NCBI GenBank assembly: GCA_947652115.1
Contig: OX393567.1
Location: 19,605,298 to 19,669,297 of the forward strand
Direction of reading: 5' to 3'
Origin: Blastomussa wellsi
Taxonomy: Eukaryota > Cnidaria > Anthozoa > Scleractinia > Plerogyridae
DNA length: 64,000 nt
Positions within the stretch are counted from its first letter, which is position 1; the number at the start of each line of letters is the position of its first letter. The position numbers and the translations under genes were made by a program. Under the pieces are notes generated by a model that searched no databases, was not told the DNA's origin, and worked only from the letters and a program-made list of their open reading frames with translations. Shown piece by piece: positions 29,884 to 42,400 of the stretch.

Positions 29884-30369
29884 GTTATAGCCAACTCGGC
29901 GCTACGCGCCCCGTTGGCTATCTACCATCTCATATCCAACGCGCGCTCGTGGAATAATTGTTTAGTTAAACCTATCTCGTTTACGAAGGCATCACAGTGA
30001 CACCTGATATGATTACAAGATTGATAGTGGTCGACTGGTTGGGCACAATGCTGGGTTTGTGTGAGGTGATTGCAACCATCACAGCATGGAAAATAAGAAA
30101 AGAAGTTATTTCATCTTTTTGCTTTGCTTTGAAAGTTTCTCCCGCATTGTAAAACTTTGAAGTTTGAAATCGCCCTTTTATGCTTTGCAAACTTATAATA
30201 CGTCATGTATGCCTATGGATTGTCTCTCTTGTAATGCGATCTGGAGACTGAAGGACTTTTTTAATTTCGAACCCTTTTTTAATTTCATACCATGCTTTTA
30301 CCGCCGCCTGGTTAGCTCAGTTGGTAGAGCGCCGGACTGTTGTGCGGAAGGTCTCGAGTTCGATCCCCA

Positions 30370-30410
<41 letters not shown>

Positions 30411-33400
30411 GGTGCTGCCTTTGTTACGACATCTGCAAATGGTTAGACCTTCTAGTCTTCTCGGATAAGGACGAAAAACCGTAGGTCCCGTCTCTTGCAT
30501 CTTCAGTGTTACGGTAAGCAGGGGACGTTAAAGAACCCACGCACTTCTCGCAAAGAGTAGGGAACGAGGTTCCCGGTGTTGTGGTCTGGCCTTGTCACGG
30601 GTTGGTGCTTAACATAGGGATAACCTCACTGCACCTTTCCCCCTTGGACGGACTTGTCCAAGAAAAATTGAGTATGAGTATGAGTATGCTATTCGTCTGC
30701 CATTATGTCTACAAGAGGAAGTTGAATGGGGATGAACTGTCGCTCCCGACTTTATAAATACGATAATGTATGAAATATAGTATTGAGAAACTTTGAACTT
30801 GACTACTGAGTAACTGCACATCTTCGAATTATAGTGGTGTCTCACCCCTCGCTCTATTAATTTTAAAGCTCTGTATTACACTAATGAAGGAAAGCTGCTC
30901 CTTTGTAATGCACCCTCTTGCCGTGGCATATGTGTAAACGTTATTCATTTACCTCCAGATGTACTGTTTTTAGTTATATGCTCATCATTGTATATATTTT
31001 AATTGTAATTACTATCGTTTGCTTCAATGCTGTATTTATCAATCTTGTAATCGTATCAGGTGTCTGAGGCTACGTTTACACGGGATCGGACCGTTCCGAA
31101 CCGAACCGAACCGGATCGGCTCCTGTTAACATGGAACCGTTTGGAACCGATCCTGGTCTTTACACGGGATCGGACCGTTCCGAACCGAACCGAACCGGAT
31201 CGGCTCCTGTTAACATGGAACCGTTTGGAACCGATCCTGGTGTTTACACGGGATCTTTATGGAACTGGTCCGACATGGATCCAACACTCGACAGCTCCAG
31301 TCTTGGATCCGTTCCGGACCGGTTCCAGAACAGTCCCGTGTCAACAGAAAGCCTATCGGGGCCAATTTTCGGACCGAAACCATTTGGATCCGTTTGGAAC
31401 TGGTCCCGTGTAAACAAAGCCTGAAATAAAGCTTGCAAAAACTATATATATATATTGTGGACACATTGTTGCTCTCCAAGATGTTGAATCATTCAAGATG
31501 TTTCCTTGGGTGGGCAAAAACCAGAAAGATTTTTTGTCTTGACAAATTCTGGGTCTGCAACAATGTAGCGCGTGGGCAAACAGGAGAATATTTGAGCCGT
31601 CTAGAACAATGTGTCCTCGCTTGGCACGGCCTTAAGACATGTTCATAAATGTGGCTAAATATAATTTAAGCAAGGTTAAACTCGAGACAATGCAGGGGCT
31701 CAGTAATTTTACAGGTCTCGTGTTGAGGTCAAGTCATTTGCTTGCGTTACCTTTCGCTAGCTGGGACAGCGATTGCTTTTGCTCCCGCCCCTCCCATCCC
31801 TTGTGGTAAGTATGGGTAGCTTGATGATTTTTCCACTGAGTTGTTGCTCAGTGTGACGGTGCCTGGTGGTTGCCACCCACAGGGTTGTCATGGTTACTGT
31901 TCGCGCTCGGGGCGGCTCCCACAGGAACTTCAGGCACCTTCCCCGAACTCATCTATTGGTGATGAGTTTAAATACTGATACATGGCATTTTTTACTTACT
32001 TCAAAAGAACGTTATCAGCAGTTACCCACTCCGGTTTATCATTTTTGTCATACAGAGTTCTTGCCTTCCCTCGGATCCACTGATATACCCCTTTACCATT
32101 TGTTAGTCGAAACACTATTTCACAGGCTCCGGTTTCAGTAACTGCAATTTCAAAAAGACAAAGTAAACCAGACATCTGTGTGGTCATAAGAAAGCCTCTC
32201 TTTACAACCCTGGTGAACATCTTAAAGCAATCCTGCAGGATTCGTACAATGAACACATTCTTAAAGTCCCCGCAAGGATTTTGAAAACGATCGTCAAAAA
32301 GTGATTTTAAGGAGGATCCCACACAAATTTCGAGCAATTAGTGAAAAAATGAAGTACTAAAAATCTACTAGGAGCTCAGTGGCATTTCCAACACTATTTG
32401 AAACATCTAGGTTTAATTCATTTCTTTAGTTTAAGTGCCCTGGAAAAACCTCTTAAAACGTGTGTTAGTTGTATTAGTCATGTTAGTTTAACATGAAACG
32501 GCTGCTTTGATTAAAATATGGATAAATGTTTATTTTTGCCTTTATTGCTTTAATGTTGAACAGAAATCGTCTTAGAGGAAACCGTCCAGTGATAAAAATC
32601 TCCTGTAATGAGTGCCTTTGTATGAACACTGCAAGGGTTTTAAAGACAAGCCATCATAACCAGATTATCTCAGTGAAAATATACAGATTCGTCTAACGTG
32701 TTTACATCCCTGTTGCCAGGCAACTCATAGAATAGCACCATTTGTGTGCTTTTTCCTGTGACAAAGTCTGTTCAAATTTGATGTTATATAGGTTTATAAT
32801 GAAAATTATTAATTGAAAATCATAAAAAAATTGTTTACGTTGTTGATGTGCCAATGCTAAGCATGGAATGTCATCAGGATGAGCTACCATGTAACCAGAC
32901 AAATTGTGAGCCTCCTTGTCACTATAGAACAAAGACTTTTGTCCTCTGTGAAAACAAAGCAGTTTAAGAACAGTTTGTTAACATGATGTACTTAGTAGAG
33001 GATTGAGAGATCACACGTATAAAACAGCAAATAAACACATTTTATCAAATGGGAGGCGTGTGGTCTAATGGTTACTGCACTGGGCTGAAGACACTTGAAT
33101 TTCACAATGCCTCACTACAGGGCTCGAACCCTGACCGTCTGATCCGGACGGTGGAGTCCAGCGCACTAACCATTAGGCCACCCCACATCACAAATTCAAA
33201 AGTCGAGGGGTGATCATATGACGGACTACAATTACTTTCAAATTGTTGAGACAATCACTCAGAAATAGTATTTTTCTTCATGAAATAAGGTAGGCGCTCT
33301 TTGAAAAATTAATCAATAATTTATAACTGCAACCCCCCTTTCAAAGTTCTTGCTTAGAGGTTTGAATGTAAACTGAAGTCAGCCGTTTGTTTGAAAAATT

Positions 33401-36400
33401 ATTCTGAGAAAATATTTCGCAACTTGCAAGTTCATTGAAGTTTTCACTCATGCGAAAGCAAATGCAATGTTTAAAATGCTTGTTGGTTTTTTTTTTGTCA
33501 AAAAGTGAAAGATGAAAGAGATTAGACATGTCCACCAGATCACACAAAAATTCAGTGAAGTTTATCATTTTTGCATAACTACGAGCCACAAGCAAATCTG
33601 TCAGTGAAGCTTTTAGGAAGTACTTGTACAGATTAGGTCAAAGAAATTCCCTTTGAAATTTAGCCTGTGGACAGGAAGGAGCTAAGGTTGGAGGAATTGA
33701 TGCAGGGTCCTCCAGATTTGAAATTCAGCAACCAGCTGGGATACACTAGCCAAGGTGACAAGCTCTATGACAAGTAGCTCTGTGTGCAACAATCTGCAAC
33801 ACCTCATCTTCTGTGACACGGTGAATTTTTGTGAAAAAATACAGTACTTTGTCACTGTGATCAGTGACTCACACAAATCCAAACTGGTTTGAATTTGTGT
33901 GACTGATCATAGTGACACAAAATTCTGTTGCAGTAACAACAAAAATTGAGGTGAACTGTTGCATTAACTTGTCCTCAAGAAGTACTACAGCAACTTGTTG
34001 CCTAGTGTCTCAGAGATTAAAGGAGCTATGTCATGGTTTGTGCATTTTGATAAATTTAGCTTAAATTTTTCTTTTTATGAAACAATTATTCATTTTAATT
34101 AGAATTTAGTTCGTCACAAAAGTGACTCAAAATATTGCAATGAAACTCCTTTAACCACTCGTCACAACACCAGAGACTCGGAAACAGACTTGTCTATTTT
34201 GCAATAATATTGTATTTACCTGTTGTCCAGCTTTTGTACTCTGAGGTCTAGACCCATCTTACAGCTGTAGACTTGAAGCAACTCTTTAGGAGTACTGGTA
34301 AATGGGTTAGCAGGGTTGACAGGAGTGCACAGGGCAAAGAATCCATACTGCTTCCTTTTACCACTTAGCAGCGGCTTGATGTGGCCATCAAATTTAAATG
34401 ACTGCATTAATAACAAATGATAATACAAAAAACATAAGGATACTACAGTGAACAACTGAGTGGCCTGCCAGAGCCTTTTATCTCTGAGGGTTATTGTTCA
34501 CTACTGCACATACACATATAACAAATATATTGATTACTGAAGGCTGGTATTCACTAACAACAAAATAAGGATCAAAGTTAGAGTCAAAATCAGAATCACA
34601 GTTTTCAAAAGAGTGCTTATAACCTAATGAAGCAGAGTCATAAGCTTGACAGGCTCAGAACATTTGCTTCTAATTCTGCTTGTGACTCCATTTCTTATGA
34701 TACAGTGACAACTAGATTGTTGGAGTTGCAAGCAGAAACAGAAAAACAAATCAACGCAATATGCCAGTTCTCAGGCCCTCTGAGTACTTCCCTTCACTTG
34801 TTAATCCACAACAATCTAGTTTTCACTAGGTCGCAACTGGAATCTCTTTATGTTCTTTGGAATCTCTTTGTGCTATTTGACAACAACATTTAGTTTCCGC
34901 AACTTTTAATTATTTGACCATACTCTTGGATTCAAATGAAAATAAAAACGTTGAAACGTTGTTCGCACGATTATCAGTTTCGCTCAGCGAGGTCAGTGAT
35001 AGTGCTTCATGTAAACTGACATGAGGTTTCCTGCTTTTGAACACTTTTCTTTTGGCGACCAAAAGTTTTGTAGCGGCGACCATTTTAAAAAAGGAAGTCA
35101 CATTTTGGCAACTTTTTGGCAACAGATAATAGTACAAAGAGATGGGAACTACTAAGAAAAAGACAGGAAGTGGGAGTAAAAGGTATGGGAAGTGAGAGCT
35201 TCCAACCCCCACCCCCCCTGCACCCCCTCCCCAGGAAGTGGGAGACGCTAGGCCCCCTTCCCCCCTGGGGAAGTGTGACTAAAAGGTATGGGAAGTGTGA
35301 GATTCCAACATCCCTCGACCCCCCTCTCTTCTCAATAATGTAAAAGGTAAAGTCTGTATACGAGCCTGGTGGCCCATCAGGCCGGAGCTTATCCCGGTTT
35401 CCTTAGCATAAAACGACAGAGAGTATTTCTACTCTCCCTGGATGGGATGCTAGTCCATCTCAGGGTTACCCCCCAGCAGTAAATTTGCCAGTACCCATTT
35501 ATACACCTGGGCAAAGAGAGGCACTGTGAGAGTAAAGTGTCTTGCCCAAGAAAACAATGCAGTACCCCGGCCAGGGTTCGAACCCAGACTGACAGATCCA
35601 GATTCGCTCCGACGAAGGGCTAACGCTCGAAACGTCAGCAATTGAATCTCTTTACGGTGGCCAATTGACATTATCAACCCAGTTGATAAAACCAAATTAT
35701 ATTGACAGATCCAGAGTCCAGCGCACCAACCACTAGGCCACCATGCCTCACGCCCTCTCAATAATGACACACATGTAAATGTTCTTTGCTTCAGATCAGG
35801 CAGACATTAGTGAACAGTTAACTCACAGGTATGTTAACCTATAGGGAAGATATCAGTGACGTCACCCATTGTTATTAATGTGCCAACCAGGAAACTATTG
35901 GCTGGTGAAACAAAAAGCTCTTTTGTTTAATTTGTTGGCAATTTAAATAACAAAAACAATGTTTGTAAACAAACATCTATAGCAGCTGTGTTTACTGTTG
36001 TTTGCCACCTACCCTATAATAAAAGGGGCTAACATGACTTGATTGTCTTCCAGCATGGCACTTGACACTACAGAAACACACTTGTGGTATTGGTTGTTCT
36101 AGGAAAAAATATTGTTGTAATTATAATCTATTCATTAAATTTTGTAGTAAATAAACCAGTTTTTGTGTTGATGAGTTAGTAACAAACAAATAAAGCAATA
36201 GAGAACATTTTCTGTGTTTAAATAACCTCATGTAAACACAAGGGAGTTTGGGAGAATTCAAGACAAACCTGAGACATAGTCGAGGGTTTGCATGACTTTT
36301 GAGAATTCTCCCAAACCCCCGCATGTTTAGATGATGCTCTGTAAACACGGAAAATTACAACCATGTTTAAATACTTTCATCTTAACACAACTCTCAAGCA

Positions 36401-39400
36401 ATGAGATAAATAAATAAATATAAATAACACTACTGAGGCCCAGTAACTAACCTGACTAATGCATGTTCTAAATTTAAATATTTGTACCAATGCCCCTTCA
36501 TTTGTACCAATGCCTCTTGTACCCTGGTGCAAAATTATAAAGGCTGCTGGATAACTGTTAACCTAGACTGAGGGAGGGTGGGGGGAAGAGTGTAAGCTGC
36601 TATGAAAACTGGGATAAGCTAACTGGTAGAGTTGGCAACATTAGCGAAAAAGCAAAATCATACATTTATTTATCAACATGATTAATAAAACATAGGTAGT
36701 ACCTTCAAATTCTTGACAGTCAAGTCCAAGTCCATTATCTAACTCCACAATCCTCTGAAAAAGTTTAAAAAGATTTGATGAGTAAACAAGCACAACAAAA
36801 ATCACCTTTGGGACTCAAAAATTTATTATATTAATAGAGCAATACATGGATATGCAGAAATGTGAAATTTCTCTTCTCGTGTTCAGCTCGATATCTCAAG
36901 ATATTGAGTTGAACACGAGAAGAGAAATTTCATATCTCCAAGCAACTGTGTATTATTTTGTTTATTTATCAATTTTATAAGCATGTTTTAACAAAGTTTT
37001 TGACAGGTTGACGAAGATTTCAAACCATTTTTCAAAGATTTCTGATCGAAGGTTCAAACCCGTTTGTGAAGTCAAAACATTCTTGTGTCTTGCATCGTGT
37101 CCTGCACATACAATTAATCATTTGCCTGCATTACTAGAGACAGCAGTTTCCTTTCACATGCCGTGTAGTGGCCAGTTTTTCGCAACATTAAGCTAAGAAT
37201 GTCTGGTAGTTTTGGTACATGTATGTTGTTTTCTCGTGGCAGTGACGAAATTTCAAAATAAATTTGCAAGTTTAGGGCAAGTAAACAGCCCCGATAGCCA
37301 AGATAAGTTTCAAAATTATATGTTGTACCAAATTAATGTATTAGGTAGGATTTCTAGCCAATTTGGCGGTATTTTGCATGTTTTTGTCAATTTTGCAGGA
37401 TTTCGCAGATATACTTGAATTTCGCGGGGTCCGCGACCACACAAAATTTCAGAAGCCCTGTTACTCTTTAATATACATTCACTGTTTCTTTGTTGTCACA
37501 TCATAAATAGTTCTTTATTGTATTTCTTAGTCACACAATTAGCTGTATGTTCACACTATGTTATGTAATTGGAATTAGCTTATTGCTTTAGGTTGTATTT
37601 ATATCACACCCACTAGTGTGTTCTGCTGATTGTACTGACGATGGAGGTTGTACTTACAAAACATGTCTATTAAAACTGTTGTTACTTTTCTTAAGATTAT
37701 AAAGCACTGCAGTTTATATAACAATGCATTCTCCTAACATCGAATGCAAATACATAAACGAGGCATAAAATACAAATTTGAAACTTACTGCTCTTGCAGA
37801 CCGTCGTAGACATCTCTCAAATCCTACAACATCGTCATGATGTACAAAATTGAGGAAGTTCTGGTGCATCAAAAATGTCTGTTGAAAAATAATAAAACAT
37901 CATACACTCAGGTAAACACTTAAACTACCATGTGCAAGCTTATAATTTGGGAGGTATGCTTGGACACTTCTGGGAAGGTCACATGGCTGGAAAGTTTGAC
38001 TGAATTGTACAGTCATAACCTTCTCACTAGAACAATACAGTCAGTAAACAATAATAGTATTTAACATGACCGCTGTGTCAGTACAAAGGTCTATTCAGTT
38101 CAATCTTGGTCATGACAACTGTTCACACAGACACTGAAAATATAAAAGAGGGGGAGAGGGGGCATTCTTCCCTCTGATACCATTGGAAAATGTTTACAAG
38201 CCTTAATATGGTCTACCGCACATAGTTAAATCTCACCCTAACCTGGTCCACCTAACCTCTGGCTTGATCAGGACAAGCCATTACTGAATGATGCAGTGAC
38301 CATGCATATGGCAAGGATTAACTATGTAACTAGTGTGCATCTATAGCAGTACCGGAACAAAATGACTCACAATAACGTGTTATTTAAGTCACAGTATTTT
38401 GGCATCATTTTAAAATGCTGAAATATGTTCTTGTATCAGTGGAAATCCAAAAATAATGGTGTAGTTTTGTTACCTAGGACTATATCCAGGGTTCGTACCC
38501 CTTTTCAAAGACAAATTTCCAGGACTTTTCCAGGCCTTTTCCAGGACTCACATCAAATTTTCCAGGACTCCAAAATTCACATTAAACCCTTTTTCGTCCA
38601 AGATCCCAATATAAATTCTCCCAACTGTAAGCCTCGCATTCCTTATAAAGTTAGTTCAGAACAATTCATTTCTTGAGTTTAACAGATTTTCAGGACTTTC
38701 CAGGACCTGTAATCTTTTACCAGGACTTTCCAGTCCTGGAAAATGCCATAATAAAATTCAAGGACTTTCCAGGTTTTCCAGGACCCGTATGAACCCTGTA
38801 TATCAGTACACTGAAACCGTTTATTGTCGCCTATCACTTAGGATGGCAAGGATGGAAGTGGATTGAAATTTGCAAAAAACTTGCCAGTTTTTCAAATTCT
38901 AGAGACATTCCTTGAAAATATCACCAGGAATTCATTATGGTTTGCTCTCTGAGCCACAATTCATTTGATATCTTCCTGTTAGTCCATCAGGAGCATTTTG
39001 AACCCCCTTAAAGGTACCAGATAATGATTTCAGCATTGAATGAAGCTGAAAACACCCAAACCCCTGTGACAGTGCTCCTTAAATACCTGTGTGTATCCCA
39101 GATATCTGTAGACATTTTCTGAGGAAAAGAAAACATCTCCTGTTTCTGACAGCACCAAGAAAAAAGAATCCAAAGCCTAATGATATAAAAAGATAAAGGC
39201 ATTCAACATGATTCATTTTTATCATTTCATCAAGAGACAAAACTTGAAATCATTTTTCTATCTCTTTATTTAAAGATGAGATGCACATACATTGTAGTTT
39301 TTATTGATGTTTTCAAAATTTCTTTTCTATCACTGGATTTCACATTGTAAGAGTTTTCCTAGCGTTACATTTGTTATAATGGAGGTGGTAGGCAATAGCG

Positions 39401-42400
39401 TGCGCTAAGCCACTTGGGCATGAATCATAAGGTAAAGTGCTTTGTTTACAGGGTATGGGCTGTGAATGGCCCAGTGAATGTGTATTCTGGGGTATTCTGT
39501 TCTCAGTCTAATATTCATAAATAAACTGATCAAAGCAAAAAACATCTCTTTCAAGAGGTTTTTCCAAACACAGTACAGCTGAGTTGTCTGTTTCCTGGTT
39601 GTTACAAAATTTGAACTGAAAATCCTGGTGGGCATCTTTGCATATTGCAGCATGACATGCACAACATGTTATACAATTCTCCTGTAGGCATTCAAGGTAT
39701 TTTCATCTGCCAGTGTTATCACTGGAAATATCGATCAATTTACTTTTAATTAGCAGCTGATTAACTTTTTCCTAGGATGTGAATTATACAAGGTCTCGTG
39801 CAGGCATGCAAGGAATTTCCAGCTGTCTTGTTATTATTGGACATTGACTTTTAATGAGCCGATATATGATACCCTGGTCACCAACAAAACAAATAAAGAA
39901 ATAAATTCCGCCCGAGCAAGAGCTGTGCTCTCACTACAGTATTTAATTGTTCAGTCTTAATTGTGGGGGCATTATGTTTTTGCAAAAGGGAACAGTGTTT
40001 CATCACTTTTCCAAACACCAAGAAGAGAGTTGAAAATACGATGAGAAGCAGAGTATTTTTGACGAACTTCAAGGTGTTTGGAAATGTGATAAAACACTGT
40101 CTTGAGTGTTTGATATATCTTCTCAATCAAAACTAAAACTACAGAGAAAACGAAGAAATAAAATCTTAAAAATCTATGCTAATTAAGATCACATTTATGG
40201 TTACGGTTACAGTTCTGATTTCCTTTGTTTTAACGTGATGAGTTATTAACGAGTTTGAGAATTATATCTCAAGATTACACTGGCCAAGAAATATAAAAAT
40301 GACTAGTCGTTGTATGAAAAGCTTAACTACTGAGCCAGTGTAAATACAATTGCCAACAACTGCATTAAACTGTGAAGCAAGCATTGTGCAGTACACCTTT
40401 AATTTAGTCACGCAGTTAAAACTCCGAGTGACAATAACAACTAACCCTGCTACCAACTATTATTATGCTTCACTGACATGATTGATTGACTTTAACTTGT
40501 TTTGAAATTGTCTTTTTATTAGCCATAAATTTGCAACACAAGTTTCATTAACCTACTCAGGTTATCCATTATTCAAAGTTCCACATGCAGTCACTTCAAA
40601 GTAAATCAAAAACAAGCAAAGTTCAGTTTTGTCATGTGTGCTATGCACTGTACTGTCTGCGTGGAACACAACACGTGAAGAAATAATTGATGGAAGGCAC
40701 GAATAAACAGTCTCCCACAAGGGGGCAAACCACATTAATTTGACCTTAAATCTAAATTTAGGTTTACTTAGAATCTTTTTCCCTTTTTAAATGCAAATCA
40801 AGATTTTAATAAAAAGCACAATGGAACATTATTTGATAACAGTTTGACTTGACATGGTTGAGAAGTTATCACATATCATTTTCCACCCCCTAGAACAAAA
40901 ATTAAACTCACAATAATAGCAACATTCTAAACAACCCTTTTTGAATATTTTTAAGCCTTGTTACCAACAGGTAACAATTATATATAACTATAAAAGTGTA
41001 CAAGAACCTTTTTGAACCTTGGAAAACATTGTTTTATTAGCAGGTTGAGAGTTATGAAATTAATAGAAAACTCTCAATGAAGATGAAAGCTGCAGTAGGA
41101 AAAACAAAAATATAGCACCATTCAATACTGACAAAAAATGTTCTCAGTATTAGCACTTGAAGGACACTGTATGCAATGATAATTTATGACAAGAAAAGGA
41201 AAGGATTTTTCTTAAACATATTTATATTAAAAATCTTCACCTCAATATCAAACCAACTGGTAATACTAATAATGTGCTAATGGATTTGAAGACAGTGAGT
41301 ATTACGAGTGTGAGCTAACATAAAATCCAGAAAATTAAACACAATAGCGGAGCTTCAGCAGCCCAAAGGGCCACAGAACAGAGCCCCATGTCTATAGAAA
41401 TATGAGAACCAAGCACAGATACAAAGTACAAACAGGAGAACCATGCCTTTTATTTCTCATGGTCAAAATGGCAAGTGGCAAGTGTGCACGTGCAAAATAT
41501 GTATGTACGATGTCGCCCCAAATATCAAATTGATATGGCGACCATAGTCCAGAGAATTCGACCTGGTTAACATTTTTAAAGGTTACTACTATGTGTTTAC
41601 ATCTTTGCCATGTTATGGTCAACTGACAGCTGTCAAAACGTATCTGCTGACCAGTATCACATGACCAGATTGCAGGCTCAGATTTAGAACTCATTGAGGT
41701 CACCTGTTTTTCGCTGATCAGGTATTGTCTTCTTTCATTGATTGCGGGCTCAGGTCCGATTTTTTGTTTGTGGCAGAATTTTTAATTTTTCTTGGTCATT
41801 CTCAGCAGAAATTCTGCAATTGGAGTTGATGTTTTTAATTATTCTTATTTATTTCAGCAGTGGAATCTTTCTTCAGTAGTTGCACACACTAGTACTTTTA
41901 ATGCACGCAATTTCAGAAATTATTAAAAACCAGCAAAAATATGGAGCTCCACTTTTAGGCTTGGCTAAATCTATTTATTATTATTTGAAGGTTTATTTTA
42001 AAAAAACATCTATTCAATGTGACACCCAATGTACTTCCAGTTTTATGTTTTAGGAGATTTTTGGATCAGGCAGCCAAAAAGAGGAAAACAGTCAACTCTC
42101 TCTAAACGGACATCTCTATAAGATGGACACCTCTATTGGACAGACACCTGGTGCTAGTCCCGGCCGTTTCTCAGTCATTTTACTATAACCAAACTCTCTA
42201 TAAGACGATATAATTTGGTTTTATCAACTGGGTTGATAATGTCAATTGGCCACCGTAAAGAGATTCAAGAGCTGACGTTTCGAGCGTTAGCCCTTCGTCG
42301 GAGCGAATCAAGGTATTGTGCGTTGTGTGTTTTTATACACAGAAAGGTGGAGCTTCGCTATTGGCTGGTGCCTGGTAACGTGAAAACTTCAGAATAAATT

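Larger units (their letters stand above)
35370..35757 (-). mobile_element. tRNA-derived SINE, interrupted
   Basis: On the minus strand: A box GTGGCCTAGTGGTTGGTGC, then B box GGGTTCGAACCCTGG, then a body with TTGCCCAGGTGTATAAATGG and GATGGACTAGCATCCCATCC. A 100-bp foreign insert separates A and B boxes (35603-35702). Related bodies recur at 55219-55500 and 56060-56300. Confidence 0.75.

Noticed and set aside
30303..30376. A functional tRNA gene
   Set aside because: A and B boxes are good, but the acceptor and anticodon stems do not pair well and the sequence continues into a SINE body and repeat tail.
31060..31424. Two long open frames with repeated segments
   Set aside because: They translate the 84-bp tandem unit of a MITE in different frames.
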